This document shows positions 7,868 to 17,285 of a stretch of DNA of 64,000 bases, piece by piece (positions within the stretch are counted from its first letter, which is position 1; each line of letters opens with the position of its first letter). Below the pieces are notes generated by a model that was not told where the DNA came from, did not search any database, and worked only from the letters and a program-made list of their open reading frames with translations. A program made the position numbers and the translations under genes. The stretch spans positions 1-64,000 of the forward strand of contig NZ_PDEQ01000004.1 in NCBI RefSeq assembly GCF_002554795.1, in the 5' to 3' direction. The stretch is from Longibacter salinarum. GTDB lineage: Bacteria > Bacteroidota > Rhodothermia > Rhodothermales > Salinibacteraceae.

Positions 7868-9139
7868 GTGTCTGTCGACGCCGCCTCCCCGCCCCGTACC
7901 GACGCCAGTTCACTCAGCGTAACCTCGGAAGCTGATTTACTGCGCCAGGTCATTGTTCACACGCCTGGCCACGAAATGGAGATGGTTTCTCCAAGCAATC
8001 GGCTGGAGCTCCTGTTTGACGACATTTTATACGTCGGCCACGCGAAAAAGGAGCACCTCCTGATGTGCGCGGTGTTCGAGAAAATCGTCGGCCATTCCGA
8101 CGCCGTGCTGCAGATCGGGGAGTTGCTTCTCGAAGCCTTCCAGTCGGAGGACGCGCGATACGACTTCGTCGAGCGTCTCTGCCAGTCCTTGCCTGAAGCC
8201 AACCTGCAGGCCGTCGAGGACGACCTGAAACGACTCTCGCCGGAGGAACTGCATCGCTTCGCGCTGACGGGCGAGAGTGATCTGCCCGTCATGACGCTCC
8301 CCGTCCCCAACTTGATGTTCACGCGGGACCTCGCGGCGGTTGTGCACGATCGCATCATTATGAGCCACGCCGCGACCTCCGCACGCACGCGAGAGAGCAT
8401 TATCATCCACGTCGTCCTCCACCACCATCCGCGGTTCGAGGACGTCCAGGACAACATCATCAAGCTACCCAAAGGGGTTACCTTCGAAGGTGGAGACCTC
8501 CTCGTCGCCTCTCCAGAAACCGTTCTTATCGGACACTCCGAGCGCACCTCGTTCGGTGCGATCATGGCGATTGCCCACGAGCTCTTCGAGCATACGCCGG
8601 TCGAGCACGTTCTGGCTGTGGATCTACCGAAGATCCGGGCGATGATGCACCTCGATACGGTGTTCACGTTCGCCTCGCCTGACGAGTGCGTCGTCTTCCC
8701 GCCCGTCATCGAAAATGACTCCTTCGGATACTGCGTTCACCTGACGGCGTCCGGCACGGAGGGCAAATTTGTGACGGACATGCGGCTCAGCTTTCGGTCG
8801 GCACTGGAGGAGTTGCTGGAGCGCGAAATCACATTTGTCAAGTGTGGTGGAGGGGAGCGTCTTCAGCAGGAACGAGAGCAGTGGACCGACGGTGCGAATG
8901 TGTTCACCGTAGGACCGGGCGCTATTATCGGGTATGAGCGAAACCGCCGCACCTTCGAGGGCCTACGCGACCGTGGCTATCGCGTGGTCAAAGCCGAAAG
9001 TTTCCTCTCCTACTTCGAGGACTCCGATTACACGCCCGGCGCTGAGAAATTGGCAATCCAGCTCGCCGGCACGGAGCTCTCGCGCGGTCGTGGCGGTCCC
9101 CGCTGCATGACACTCCCGATCGCTCGGACCACCAGCTAA
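7868..9139 (+). CDS. arcA: Arginine deiminase
   Basis: A 423-residue enzyme that hydrolyses L-arginine to citrulline and ammonia. Guanidino-group-modifying-enzyme motifs are all present: FTRDL near 152, FEGGDLL (about 212-218), the MHLDTVF catalytic His region (about 263), and the C-terminal nucleophile Cys413 in GGPRCMTLP. Length fits bacterial ArcA (about 400-420). GTG 7868 is taken as start; the first 20 residues are poorly conserved and a later start is possible. No ornithine transcarbamylase, carbamate kinase or antiporter gene is adjacent, so it is not part of a classical arc operon here. Whether it serves energy, pH homeostasis or nitrogen supply cannot be told. Confidence 0.92.
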   Translation: MSVDAASPPRTDASSLSVTSEADLLRQVIVHTPGHEMEMVSPSNRLELLFDDILYVGHAKKEHLLMCAVFEKIVGHSDAVLQIGELLLEAFQSEDARYDFVERLCQSLPEANLQAVEDDLKRLSPEELHRFALTGESDLPVMTLPVPNLMFTRDLAAVVHDRIIMSHAATSARTRESIIIHVVLHHHPRFEDVQDNIIKLPKGVTFEGGDLLVASPETVLIGHSERTSFGAIMAIAHELFEHTPVEHVLAVDLPKIRAMMHLDTVFTFASPDECVVFPPVIENDSFGYCVHLTASGTEGKFVTDMRLSFRSALEELLEREITFVKCGGGERLQQEREQWTDGANVFTVGPGAIIGYERNRRTFEGLRDRGYRVVKAESFLSYFEDSDYTPGAEKLAIQLAGTELSRGRGGPRCMTLPIARTTS

Positions 9140-9214
9140 CCACTGTCGGCAGCGCCACGCTTCCACACGGTGATGACGCGCTCGACACTGTTTTTCTCAC
9201 GCTCTCTCCGACCG

Positions 9215-9700
9215 ATGTCGCTCGATCGCATGATGGAACCGGATCGCAAATGGATGCAGAAAGCGTTTCGCGAAGCCGAACGCGCGTTCGATGCAGACGA
9301 AGTCCCGGTGGGCGCCGTCGTTGTAAAGGACAACCAGATCATCGGGCGCGGCCATAATATGGTCGAGCAACTGAACGACCCGACGGCCCACGCTGAGATT
9401 ATCGCGATTACGGCGGCCTGCGAGACGCTTGGCGAAAAGTTTCTTACCGACTGCACGCTCTACGTGACGCTCGAACCCTGCCCGATGTGCGCCGGCGCAA
9501 TCGTACATTCGCGCCTGGACCGCCTCGTTTTCGGTGCGTTCGATGAAAAAGCGGGGGCTACCTCTACGCTGTATAACATCGTCCAGGACGATCGACTGAA
9601 TCACCAGGTTGAGGTCGTCTCCGGGCTGGACAGTGAGCGCGCGGGCGGGATCTTGCGAGACTTCTTCCGTCAAAAACGCGAATCAGCCCGTCAAGAATAG
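9215..9700 (+). CDS. tadA: tRNA-specific adenosine deaminase TadA
   Basis: A 161-residue zinc deaminase that converts adenosine-34 of tRNA(Arg) to inosine. Zinc ligands and the proton shuttle are visible: His59 and Glu61 in HAEI, Cys89 and Cys92 in PCPMC, followed by AGAIVHSRLDRLVFGAFDEKAGA, the TadA-type signature that separates it from cytosine deaminases. The ATG at 9215 or 9230 gives the usual N-terminus; an upstream GTG at 9170 would add 15 residues without similarity. It follows arcA by 75 bp. Confidence 0.92.
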   Translation: MSLDRMMEPDRKWMQKAFREAERAFDADEVPVGAVVVKDNQIIGRGHNMVEQLNDPTAHAEIIAITAACETLGEKFLTDCTLYVTLEPCPMCAGAIVHSRLDRLVFGAFDEKAGATSTLYNIVQDDRLNHQVEVVSGLDSERAGGILRDFFRQKRESARQE

Positions 9701-9736
9701 GTCGAGGGAGCACATGAGAGTGTAACCCGTTCAGAT

Positions 9737-9932
9737 CTTATCTGGCGGAGAGCTTTAGGCGATCCTACGGTACGGACCTCCCGACGGTCGGTCCTCGCGC
9801 CGCTCTCAACCTTAGGCTTCGGTGATTTCACAGGCCGTGCCTGCTGCATCCGTGCCAACCTATAACCATGCGGCCTAAGGATTAGGTATGGACGGCTGCG
9901 CTCACGTTTTCGCGGTCCATCCGCCAAACAGG
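9737..9932. mobile_element. MITE-like element, copy 1 (196 bp)
   Basis: The right end tccgccaaacagg (9920-9932) is inverted relative to the left end cttatctggcgga (9737-9749, 10 of 13 matching). Internal blocks ACGGTCGGTCCTCGCG, TCCGTGCCAAC and GCGGTCCATCCGCC are shared in the same order with the copy at 35954-36121. It has no coding capacity. The right end equals the sequence abutting the IS5-family transposase stop at 111-122, so mobilisation by that transposase is the simplest inference. No clear target duplication was seen. Confidence 0.65.
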
Positions 9933-9978
9933 TTATCAAACTCGCCACGCTTTTTACGACCCCTTCCTGCTGAACGCG

Positions 9979-10515
9979 ATGTCTACGTTTTATTCTTCCT
10001 CGACGTACCTGAAGGTGTTTGCTGCCGGTATATTGATCGCAGCCGCCGGCATTCTCATCTACACGTTTATGCAACCCGACGCCGCATCGCAGGCTGGGCC
10101 TGCCTCGGCACGTAATTTCGAGGGGATCGCTGAGTCGGCGCCCACAATGACCGTTTACTCGAGTCCTACCTGTGGATGCTGCAGTAAATGGGTCGACCAC
10201 CTTCGCGAAAATGGGTTTTCCGTCGAGAAGGTTAACATAACGGACCTCGGTCGCAAAAAGTCAGAGCTCGGCGTCCCCCGCAACCTTTCTTCCTGCCACA
10301 CCGGCGTGATCGGAGATTACGTCATCGAGGGACATGTACCTGCCCAGCAGGTCAAGCGACTGCTCGCGATGGACGCAGACGTTCACGGACTCACCGTTCC
10401 CGGAATGCCCATCGGCTCGCCCGGTATGGAGCAGGGCGATCGCAAGGAACCGTACGACGTACTCGCATTCAACCCCGATGGGTCAACCGGACTCTTTGCC
10501 GAATACCACAAGTAG
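9979..10515 (+). CDS. DUF411 family metal-binding protein, membrane-anchored
   Basis: 178 residues: an N-terminal membrane segment (about 11-30), a linker, then a DUF411 domain (about 57-165). The domain shows the signature SSPTCGCCSKWVDHL with Cys65, Cys67 and Cys68, LSSCHTGVIGDYVIEGHVP, and GLTVPGMPIGSPGME. DUF411 proteins often sit near copper-resistance genes and are thought to bind metal through these cysteines; no copper gene is adjacent here. Active-site orientation is probably extracytoplasmic given the anchor. It is single-gene between the MITE and a terminator. Confidence 0.88.
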   Translation: MSTFYSSSTYLKVFAAGILIAAAGILIYTFMQPDAASQAGPASARNFEGIAESAPTMTVYSSPTCGCCSKWVDHLRENGFSVEKVNITDLGRKKSELGVPRNLSSCHTGVIGDYVIEGHVPAQQVKRLLAMDADVHGLTVPGMPIGSPGMEQGDRKEPYDVLAFNPDGSTGLFAEYHK

Positions 10516-10560
10516 TTACAAGGTAGCATCTGTTGCCCCCCAAGGGACGCAAATCATCCG

Positions 10561-10600
10561 ATCCCGCCTCCGCGACGTGCTGTTGTGGGGGCGGGATTTG
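10561..10600 (+). terminator. Intrinsic terminator after the DUF411 gene
   Basis: Stem ATCCCGCCTCC/GGGGGCGGGAT (one mismatch) with a 15-base loop, followed by a short T-rich tract TTGTCT, 46 bases after the stop codon. Confidence 0.7.
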
Positions 10601-11135
10601 TCTATACAGTCCCCTGCTCAGAAACCTTCCCGTCGCTCCTTCAACCGAATTCAGATGCGAGTTGACTTTTGACGAGATTGTAACGACCTTTTATTATCTG
10701 TTGTCCAGCCCCTTCTAGTCCACCGTACCGCAGTCATGAACGGGTCGGGATTGCAGATTCACTCGAGGATGTGGAGTCCCCGAAACCCGATGTCCCCAAC
10801 TCGAGTGCCCCCTTCTTTCGTAGCTCCATTGGTCGCAGTGCTTCGTCCACGAGCAACGGCAAAAGCTGCCGGCGTCTGTTTCTTGCCGGTTCGCTGACAC
10901 AGATGATAGCCAGATAGCTTTCGCGATTCGCTGGTCAAATGTGTAGGGTCTGATGGTCGCCTAGACCGATCTCGTTCCCTGGCGTCGATTGAGCTTGACG
11001 GCTCTGAGCCCCACAGAGCGCCCCAAGCGCCGAAGCGAAGCGAGTTGTAATCGTTTTCCTGTATACAGTACAGCATACGTGGGTATTCCAACCCACGCCG
11101 ATGCATCGGTCGACTTCCATCTTCCTGATCTACTG
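10601..11135. other. Intergenic region upstream of the histidine kinase gene
   Basis: 535 bp. It holds a sigma70-like sequence at 10669-10697. The kinase frame stays open upstream to a TTG at 10989, but the residues it would add lack any domain. No other feature seen. Confidence 0.4.
10669..10697 (+). promoter_or_regulatory. Sigma70-like promoter sequence
   Basis: TTGACG at 10669-10674 and TATTAT at 10692-10697 are separated by 17 bases. It is about 440 bases ahead of the chosen kinase start, so a long leader or unannotated transcript would follow. Bacteroidota sigma factors often prefer another consensus, which lowers confidence. Confidence 0.3.
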
Positions 11136-12641
11136 ATGACCGCTCATCCATTTACGCCGCTTTCCTCTGAGAATAGTGACGATGTCGACCGTGCGGAATC
11201 GACCGGGAATATCGTGTTCGCCTCAGCAGGAAGCGACCGTCCGAAGCAAATCGGCACCAATGCGGTCGTCGACGGCATTGACCCGGGACCGGAGCATGCC
11301 TTCGACCGGATCGCAGAGTTAGCCGCACACCTGTTCGATACGCACTCAGCATTCATTTCGCTTATCGAGGAGAACCACCTGTGGTTCAAGGCTGCTGTTG
11401 GCATTGACGGAAACGTATGCCCGCTCGAGACCTCTTTTTGCATCCACGCATTTGAAGCCCGCGATGTCCTCGTCGTACCCGATGCCAGTCAGGATGATCG
11501 GTTCGCGAACAACCCGCTGGTGACAGCAACGCCTGGCATCCGCTTTTACGTCGGGACGCCCCTCATCACCGACGAGGGCGACATCATTGGATCAATCTGT
11601 GTTCTGGATCCGGAGCCGCGCAACGAACCGGTCGACTCGGAGAAGATCCAGCATCTCCTCCATCTCGCTGACGTCGTGATGGACGAACTTGAACTCCGCC
11701 GTGAGATTCGCCGCAGAGAAGATCGAGAGCGGGAATTGCGCGACGCGCGCAACAAAGCGGAATCCGCAAAAGAGACGATGTCTCAGTTCTTTGCCGGCAT
11801 CACGCACGATCTGCGAACGCCGCTGACGCGCATCTTGCTCTTCAACGATCTGCTCGAACGCGTGATCGAGGAACCGCGTCCGGGCAAGAGCGGACAAGAG
11901 TACATTGAAAAAATTCGCGGCGCAGGAACGCGAATGAACCGGCTAATCACATCCCTTCTCGAGCTCGCTGAACTCCGTTCCGGGCGTCTCGAACTCGAAC
12001 TCGTTCCAGTGAACGTCCTCGATATTGTGACGGCTGCGTGTGAGGGCGTCGAAATGATGACGGAGTCTCAGGTCGACCGCCTCTCGATGCATGTACCCGA
12101 TGCCCCCCTCTTCGCGCGCGCTGATAGTAGCGCCCTGACGCGCGTCATGGACAACCTCATCGGCAACGCGATCAAGCACACAGGACCGGACGATCAGGTT
12201 CATGTAACGTTACGTCTGCCCAAGACGAGCCAGGGCGGCGATAGTCGAGAGGAAACGATGCTTAACGTGTCGGGAGATGGATCTCCGCAGCGTAGGGGCA
12301 TCGCATTTAGCAAGGATGTCCGAGAGCTACCTGCGCGCGGCCCGGGAGCCAATGACAATCCGGGCGAGATGACGCATATCGATGATCCGAGCATTTTGAT
12401 CGAGATCGCTGATAATGGTCCCGGTATCCCGGACGAGCTAATCGACACACTATTTGATCCGTATACGCGCGGACCAAAACGTCGCGATGGCGAAAACGAC
12501 TCGTCGTCCACCGGCGTGGGGCTCGGACTCGCAATCACGAGTGATCTGGTTCAAGCTATGAACGGTGCAATCCACGTGCATACGAGCGAGGGCATCGGGA
12601 CGTGTTTCCACATCCACCTGCCAGCGGTTCCGCTGGACTAG
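11136..12641 (+). CDS. GAF-domain sensor histidine kinase, cytoplasmic
   Basis: 501 residues: GAF domain about 55-180 (CPLETSFCIHAF, VGTPLITDEGDIIGSICVLD), a helical linker with heptad-like charged residues, DHp domain with phospho-acceptor His224 in FAGITHDLRTPLTR, and a HATPase domain with N-box NLIGNAIKHT, G1 DNGPGIP and G2 STGVGLGLAI. Between N-box and G1 there is an insertion of about 65 polar, Gly/Asp-rich residues absent from most kinases. No membrane segment or HAMP domain is present, so it senses a cytoplasmic cue. No response regulator gene is adjacent, making it an orphan kinase. ATG 11136 gives a sensible N-terminus. Confidence 0.88.
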   Translation: MTAHPFTPLSSENSDDVDRAESTGNIVFASAGSDRPKQIGTNAVVDGIDPGPEHAFDRIAELAAHLFDTHSAFISLIEENHLWFKAAVGIDGNVCPLETSFCIHAFEARDVLVVPDASQDDRFANNPLVTATPGIRFYVGTPLITDEGDIIGSICVLDPEPRNEPVDSEKIQHLLHLADVVMDELELRREIRRREDRERELRDARNKAESAKETMSQFFAGITHDLRTPLTRILLFNDLLERVIEEPRPGKSGQEYIEKIRGAGTRMNRLITSLLELAELRSGRLELELVPVNVLDIVTAACEGVEMMTESQVDRLSMHVPDAPLFARADSSALTRVMDNLIGNAIKHTGPDDQVHVTLRLPKTSQGGDSREETMLNVSGDGSPQRRGIAFSKDVRELPARGPGANDNPGEMTHIDDPSILIEIADNGPGIPDELIDTLFDPYTRGPKRRDGENDSSSTGVGLGLAITSDLVQAMNGAIHVHTSEGIGTCFHIHLPAVPLD

Positions 12642-12835
12642 GCTGAACACTCTCCACACGGTACGCGCGGCCGGTTGATTCCAAAGCGACGTCGTTCTTC
12701 ATCGACGCAACTCGGCTACGCCTGCGTCGAACGCCTTTCTGCGCATCCCTCCGTCTCGCGCTCACTGGGTCCGCTGGCGGTTGGGACAAAAAGCCTAACC
12801 GTCCTGTGCACGACGCTTGGCAAATGTCGTGGCCG

Positions 12836-13786
12836 CTACACGTTGTAGTTAAAGTCGGGCCATTCGTCTGGCTCCCAGGAGTTCTCGCTCGTGGATTCCT
12901 GGGCTTCTTCCTCTTCCAGAATGGATTCAAGAATGTCCCAAGCCATTGGTTCGTCGTCGTCAGACGAACCGTCCCACTCGGTCTGTGCAACGTCAGCCGC
13001 CACCCGTGCCTCGCGCTCCGGATCGGGAGCGTCACTGGATCGCTCGAAGGCCTCGTCGTCCTCACGCGGGAACGACCAGAGCGTTCGACCTTCTGGCTGA
13101 GGATCGGCGTCATCGTCCGGCCACTGCGCCCAGGTCTCGTCTGCATCGGTATCCGCTGTTGCACTGCGACTCCCGTTCGATGAACGGGATGGCCCGGTGG
13201 CTGCCATCTTTGGGGCACGACCCGACTGTGCCTTTCCATCGCCCGTCGACTCACCAAACGACCAGAGTGAGCGAGCACCGGTATCCGATGTCGCGTACTC
13301 TGGCTCTTCGGTTTGCTGCGGACGCCGAATACGCTGCTCGTGCTCGGGAACGAAGTCTTCTGCCTCCTCCGTCACTGGCTCGATCGCTTCCTCTTCTACA
13401 GATTCCTTTACCCGTTCATCGGGCTTGAGGAAGAGAATGAGCGGCGTCCAGACCATCACGGTGAGCATTGATACCCCGAGGTGAATGCTCCAACGTGCTG
13501 CCTCCTCCGGCACGATGACCAGCATGGAAAGGCTCGCAAATGTCCATATCACGAGACCGACCTCAACCGCAACACCGACCAGCCACATAATATAGGGACG
13601 ACGCCTTTTCGCTGTATCGGACCGCTCCTCGGCGTTCTTTCGGGACGAAAGCATCGCCGGGGCCGCGAGGGCCAACGTAAGCGTTGAAGCAACAAGCGCA
13701 GCGGTCAGAGCACCAGCATGGTCGGGGAAAATATAGACGGCGACCAAACTGCTAATGGGAACGGCAAACGGAAGCGCGACTCTCAT
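12836..13786 (-). CDS. Membrane protein with long acidic cytoplasmic tail
   Basis: 316 residues, no recognised family. Four hydrophobic segments fall within about residues 1-130 (arranged as two pairs, each around 20 residues), followed by about 180 residues rich in Glu, Asp, Ser and Arg. The tail contains a repeated tetrapeptide LWSF (SLWSFGEST and TLWSFPRED) and ends in EPDEWPDFNYNV. The start MRVALPFAV at 13786 places the first membrane helix at the N-terminus; the frame is open further upstream but those residues look random. Low-complexity tails with short aromatic motifs often mediate protein binding; that is inference only. Confidence 0.65.
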   Translation of the reverse strand: MRVALPFAVPISSLVAVYIFPDHAGALTAALVASTLTLALAAPAMLSSRKNAEERSDTAKRRRPYIMWLVGVAVEVGLVIWTFASLSMLVIVPEEAARWSIHLGVSMLTVMVWTPLILFLKPDERVKESVEEEAIEPVTEEAEDFVPEHEQRIRRPQQTEEPEYATSDTGARSLWSFGESTGDGKAQSGRAPKMAATGPSRSSNGSRSATADTDADETWAQWPDDDADPQPEGRTLWSFPREDDEAFERSSDAPDPEREARVAADVAQTEWDGSSDDDEPMAWDILESILEEEEAQESTSENSWEPDEWPDFNYNV

Positions 13787-14401
13787 AGATGGACAGGCAT
13801 CTTTACGGGGGGCGCAGGCGGCGATCCGTGTACATCGGACACGACATTCCCGCGGAGTTACTGTGGTAACGAAACCAAGCCCAGCATCACTCGCATCATC
13901 TTTTGGATGACCGACGGTGGGCGAAAGCACCGTAGCATGGTCGACAGCAAATCCAGGGCTCGACTCCGTACGGATGAGCTCGAAGGTGGGTACGGGATTG
14001 AACGGATCCGCGTCCATGTGCCCATACGATCATCTCGGCACGCACCCGACATCCGTGGTCCTTTCGCAGGGGGATGCGTACCAGCAACCGCGCCCGGCGT
14101 CCGGCACTGCCGAATGCCCATTCTCCCGCCGGACGAGTGGACAAACCATCTGACGATGCTCAATCCGAGATCCACACGGCGTTGCGAACATTGTCTCTCG
14201 GCGTTTCCGATTCCGTGTTCGTACCATCTGTCCAACGGAATCCATATGCGTCGCTTGCAAGCCATAAGGTGACATCGACCCTGCAGCACAGGCACGTCGA
14301 CACATTGCGAGACGTTCACGCGAACACTCACCACCCGAGAAACTGCGGGGAACGAGTGACGGTTTAGCCGACGTGACTTTCTGAAAGCAACGAAGCAACC
14401 T
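13787..14401. other. 615-bp divergent intergenic region, nothing recognised
   Basis: It lies between the membrane protein (minus) and ypdA (plus). Reading frames exist on both strands but none resembles a protein, and no strong hairpin, repeat or RNA gene was identified. Both promoters must lie here. Confidence 0.5.
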
Positions 14402-15391
14402 ATGCTCGACGTCATCATCATCGGTGCAGGCCCCGTCGGCCTCGCGTGCGGTATTGAAGCCAAGCGGCGTAATCTGAACGCACGCATCTTCGATAAAGGA
14501 GCGCTCTGCAACTCTTTTATCGGCTACCCCACGCAAATGGAGTTTTTCTCGACGCCGGAACGCCTTGAAATCGGCGGGTACCCGTTCTCCACGCGGGAAT
14601 ACAAGCCACGCCGCGAGGAGGCGCTCGATTACTACCGGCGCGTTGCGACAACAGAAAACCTCGACATTGCGCTGTACGAAGGTGTCTCGACCGTGAACGG
14701 CGGCGATGGAAATTTCACCGTCGTCACGGAAAAAGACGATTACCGCGCTCGCAAAGTCATCGTCGCAACTGGGTTCTACGACATTCCGAACCGCCTGGAC
14801 GTGCCGGGCGAGGACCTAGACAAGGTCACGCATTACTTTAAGGAGCCCTATCCGTACGCTCTCACCGATGTCGCCATCGTCGGCGCAGCGAACTCTGCCG
14901 TAAAAGCAGCCCTTGCCTGCTTTCGGCACGAGGCGAACGTAACCATGATCGTGCGGGACAGTGGGATCGACGACACCGTGAAGTACTGGCTGAAACCCGA
15001 TATCGAGAATCGGATTCGGGAAGGAAGCATCGATGCACTTTTCGACAGCGAGGTCTCAGCCATCACGCCGACGTCGCTTATCGTTGATACGCCAGACGGA
15101 ACGAAGGAGATCGATAACGACTTCGTCCTCGCCATGACCGGATATCGACCGAATTACGCGATGCTCGAATCGTTCGGCATTGCTATTCGAGACGATGAGG
15201 CACGAACGCCCGTGCACGACGAGGAAGGGAAAACCTTCGAAACCAACCGTTCCGGACTCTATCTCGCAGGAACGGTCTGCGGCGGATGCGATACGTCCCG
15301 GTGGTTCATCGAAAACGGCCGATTCCATGCTGAGAGAATCGTGGACCACGCAGCTGCACATCTTCAGGAATCGGTTGCGGTCGACGCGTAA
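14402..15391 (+). CDS. ypdA: YpdA family bacillithiol disulfide reductase (putative)
   Basis: 329 residues with two Rossmann folds: FAD-binding IIGAGPVGLACGIEAKRR at 6-23 and NADPH-binding VAIVGAANSAVKAALAC near 158. The ATG motif IVATGFYDIPNRLDVPGEDL and the C-terminal YLAGTVCGGCDTSRWFIENG are diagnostic of YpdA/Bdr, a flavoprotein reducing oxidised bacillithiol with NADPH. It lacks the CxxC redox pair of thioredoxin reductases, as expected for YpdA. Its presence suggests that the organism uses bacillithiol. It is followed by a bidirectional terminator shared with serA. Confidence 0.9.
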   Translation: MLDVIIIGAGPVGLACGIEAKRRNLNARIFDKGALCNSFIGYPTQMEFFSTPERLEIGGYPFSTREYKPRREEALDYYRRVATTENLDIALYEGVSTVNGGDGNFTVVTEKDDYRARKVIVATGFYDIPNRLDVPGEDLDKVTHYFKEPYPYALTDVAIVGAANSAVKAALACFRHEANVTMIVRDSGIDDTVKYWLKPDIENRIREGSIDALFDSEVSAITPTSLIVDTPDGTKEIDNDFVLAMTGYRPNYAMLESFGIAIRDDEARTPVHDEEGKTFETNRSGLYLAGTVCGGCDTSRWFIENGRFHAERIVDHAAAHLQESVAVDA

Positions 15392-15428
15392 TCGCCAGCG
15401 TCTTGGTCAGAAATCCAGTGACATAGAA

Positions 15429-15466
15429 AACGCGACGACCCCGTCCGGGCCGTCGCGTTTCTGTTT
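15429..15466. terminator. Bidirectional terminator between ypdA and serA
   Basis: Stem AACGCGACG/CGTCGCGTT with a 13-base loop and a T-rich tract on the plus strand (TTTCTGTTTTT). The A-rich left flank could also serve the convergent serA gene. Confidence 0.8.
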
Positions 15467-15488
15467 TTCTTCAATCTACAAGCCGCTG

Positions 15489-17081
15489 CTAACGGATTTT
15501 AACGGATCGAACGTCTTCGACCCCATCAAGGGATGCGATCTCTTCGAGCACAGCAGCAGGGACCTCGTCATCCACGCTCACCGCGGTCAGCGCCATCTCA
15601 CCGCGTGCCTTCCGGCCGAGCGCCAGCGCACCGATGTTCACGTTGGCCTTCGCCAGCAGATCTCCGACCGTCGCTAGCATGCCGGGACGATCAACGTTGC
15701 GGTATAGAATCATCTCTCCTTCCGGCTTCGCCTCCAGTTCGTAGGTGTCGATCCGGACGATGCGCAGATCCGTTCCATGGAAGATGGTCCCGGCCACGAC
15801 GTGCGTCTCGTCTCCGGCTTTGACCTCGACCTCAATTAAGTTCGTATAGCTACCGTGCTCGGCCTCTCGGGTCTCACTGAAGCGGAGCCCCATGTCTTCA
15901 GCAAGCACCGGTGCATTGATGAAGTTGACCGGCTCGTCGGCCCACTGGTTGAGCACGCCCCGAAGTGCTGCGACTGATAGAACCTCCGCGTACCGACGCG
16001 GCACTTCACCGCGACACTTCACCGTCAGGCTCTGTGCGTTTCCTTCCATGAGCTGGTAGGCGATCTGCCCGAGGCGGTCGGCCAGCTCCAGATATGTTTG
16101 CACCTCCGGCTGCGCGGCCATCCGAATCGCCATGCCGTTCACCGGTGTCATCACGGGTTCTCCCATCAACCCGTTGATCACCTGCTCCGTGATCTGCTGG
16201 GCGACCTTCTCCTGCGCCGCCCCGGTCGTCGCGGCAATATGCGGTGTCGCAACCACATTCGGATGCTGAATAAGCTCGGTGAGCTCCTCGGGGGGCGGCT
16301 CCTTCGAGTAAACGTCGAGAGCCGCGCCGGCAACCTTCCCGGCCTTGAGCGCATCGAGAAGCGCCATCTCGTCGACGATGCCCCCGCGTGCACAGTTCAC
16401 GACGCGTACGCCGTCCTTGCAGCGCTCAAAGGCCTCGGTTCCCAGCAGACCTCGCGTCTCCTCATTCATCGGCGTATGAATCGTGATGAAGTCGCTGTTT
16501 TCGATCAGTGTATCGAGATCGACGAGCTCGATGTCATGGCGCGCAGCGACCTCCTCTGACACCAGCGGGTCAAATCCCAGGAGCTTCATGCCGAAGCCCT
16601 GCATGCGCTCGGCTACGGCTCGTCCAACTTTGCCAACCCCGACGATTCCGAGCGTCTTGCTGTGGAGCTCCGAGCCGGAGAACTTCTTCCGCTCCCACTT
16701 TCCACTCAACAGCGACCGATTGGCCTGCGGGATGGTGCGAGCAAGCGCCTGCATCATCGCCGTGGTATGCTCCGCCGTCGAGATGGTATTTCCGTCCGGC
16801 GCGTTGCACACGAGGACGCCTTTGCGCGTGGCAGCATCCAGATCGATGTTGTCAACGCCGACCCCGGCTCGTCCGATGACCTCCAGGTTGTCGGCCAGTT
16901 CGATCAACTCGGCCGTGACGGTCGTGCCACTTCGAACGATCCACCCATTGGCAGATGAGACGTGCTCTCGAAGCGTCTCTTCGTCGTACTCAAGAAGCAA
17001 ATCTACCTCGAACCCCTTGTTCTCCAGCATGTCGGTGCAGACCGGATCGACGGGGTCCGTAATCAGAACTGTATGAGGCAT
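15489..17081 (-). CDS. serA: D-3-phosphoglycerate dehydrogenase, ACT-containing long form
   Basis: 530 residues, first committed step of serine synthesis (3-phosphoglycerate plus NAD to 3-phosphohydroxypyruvate). Order: substrate-binding half (about 1-95), Rossmann NAD domain with GIVGVGKVGRAV near 145, substrate-binding return, an intervening ASB domain (about 320-450) and a C-terminal ACT domain (NVDRPGMLATVGDLLA, about 458-530). Catalytic motifs RAGVGVDNID, NCARGGIVDE and PHIAATT supply Arg, Glu and His. The start MPHTVLITDP at 17081 fits the family; upstream in-frame residues look random. The ASB-ACT arrangement suggests serine feedback inhibition. Confidence 0.95.
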   Translation of the reverse strand: MPHTVLITDPVDPVCTDMLENKGFEVDLLLEYDEETLREHVSSANGWIVRSGTTVTAELIELADNLEVIGRAGVGVDNIDLDAATRKGVLVCNAPDGNTISTAEHTTAMMQALARTIPQANRSLLSGKWERKKFSGSELHSKTLGIVGVGKVGRAVAERMQGFGMKLLGFDPLVSEEVAARHDIELVDLDTLIENSDFITIHTPMNEETRGLLGTEAFERCKDGVRVVNCARGGIVDEMALLDALKAGKVAGAALDVYSKEPPPEELTELIQHPNVVATPHIAATTGAAQEKVAQQITEQVINGLMGEPVMTPVNGMAIRMAAQPEVQTYLELADRLGQIAYQLMEGNAQSLTVKCRGEVPRRYAEVLSVAALRGVLNQWADEPVNFINAPVLAEDMGLRFSETREAEHGSYTNLIEVEVKAGDETHVVAGTIFHGTDLRIVRIDTYELEAKPEGEMILYRNVDRPGMLATVGDLLAKANVNIGALALGRKARGEMALTAVSVDDEVPAAVLEEIASLDGVEDVRSVKIR

Positions 17082-17285
17082 AAAGCCGGGCTCAGATTTC
17101 GTGGGAAGAAAGGCAAGACCGTACGCTTGTAAGGAAGCCACCGTTGCCGTCGAACGCAGGAGGCGCTCCGTAAAGAAACCGCCAACTCTGCACACAGTCT
17201 CCACCCAAATCCGGCCTGCTCTCCACGGAAGCGCTTCCGATGCACGTAACGGAGCCCGGGCGGACCCTACGGCTCCCGGCGCTGG

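Noticed and set aside
10989-11135. TTG-initiated N-terminal extension of the histidine kinase
   Set aside because: The 49 added residues have no domain or signal sequence and no composition typical of coding DNA; ATG 11136 is preferred.
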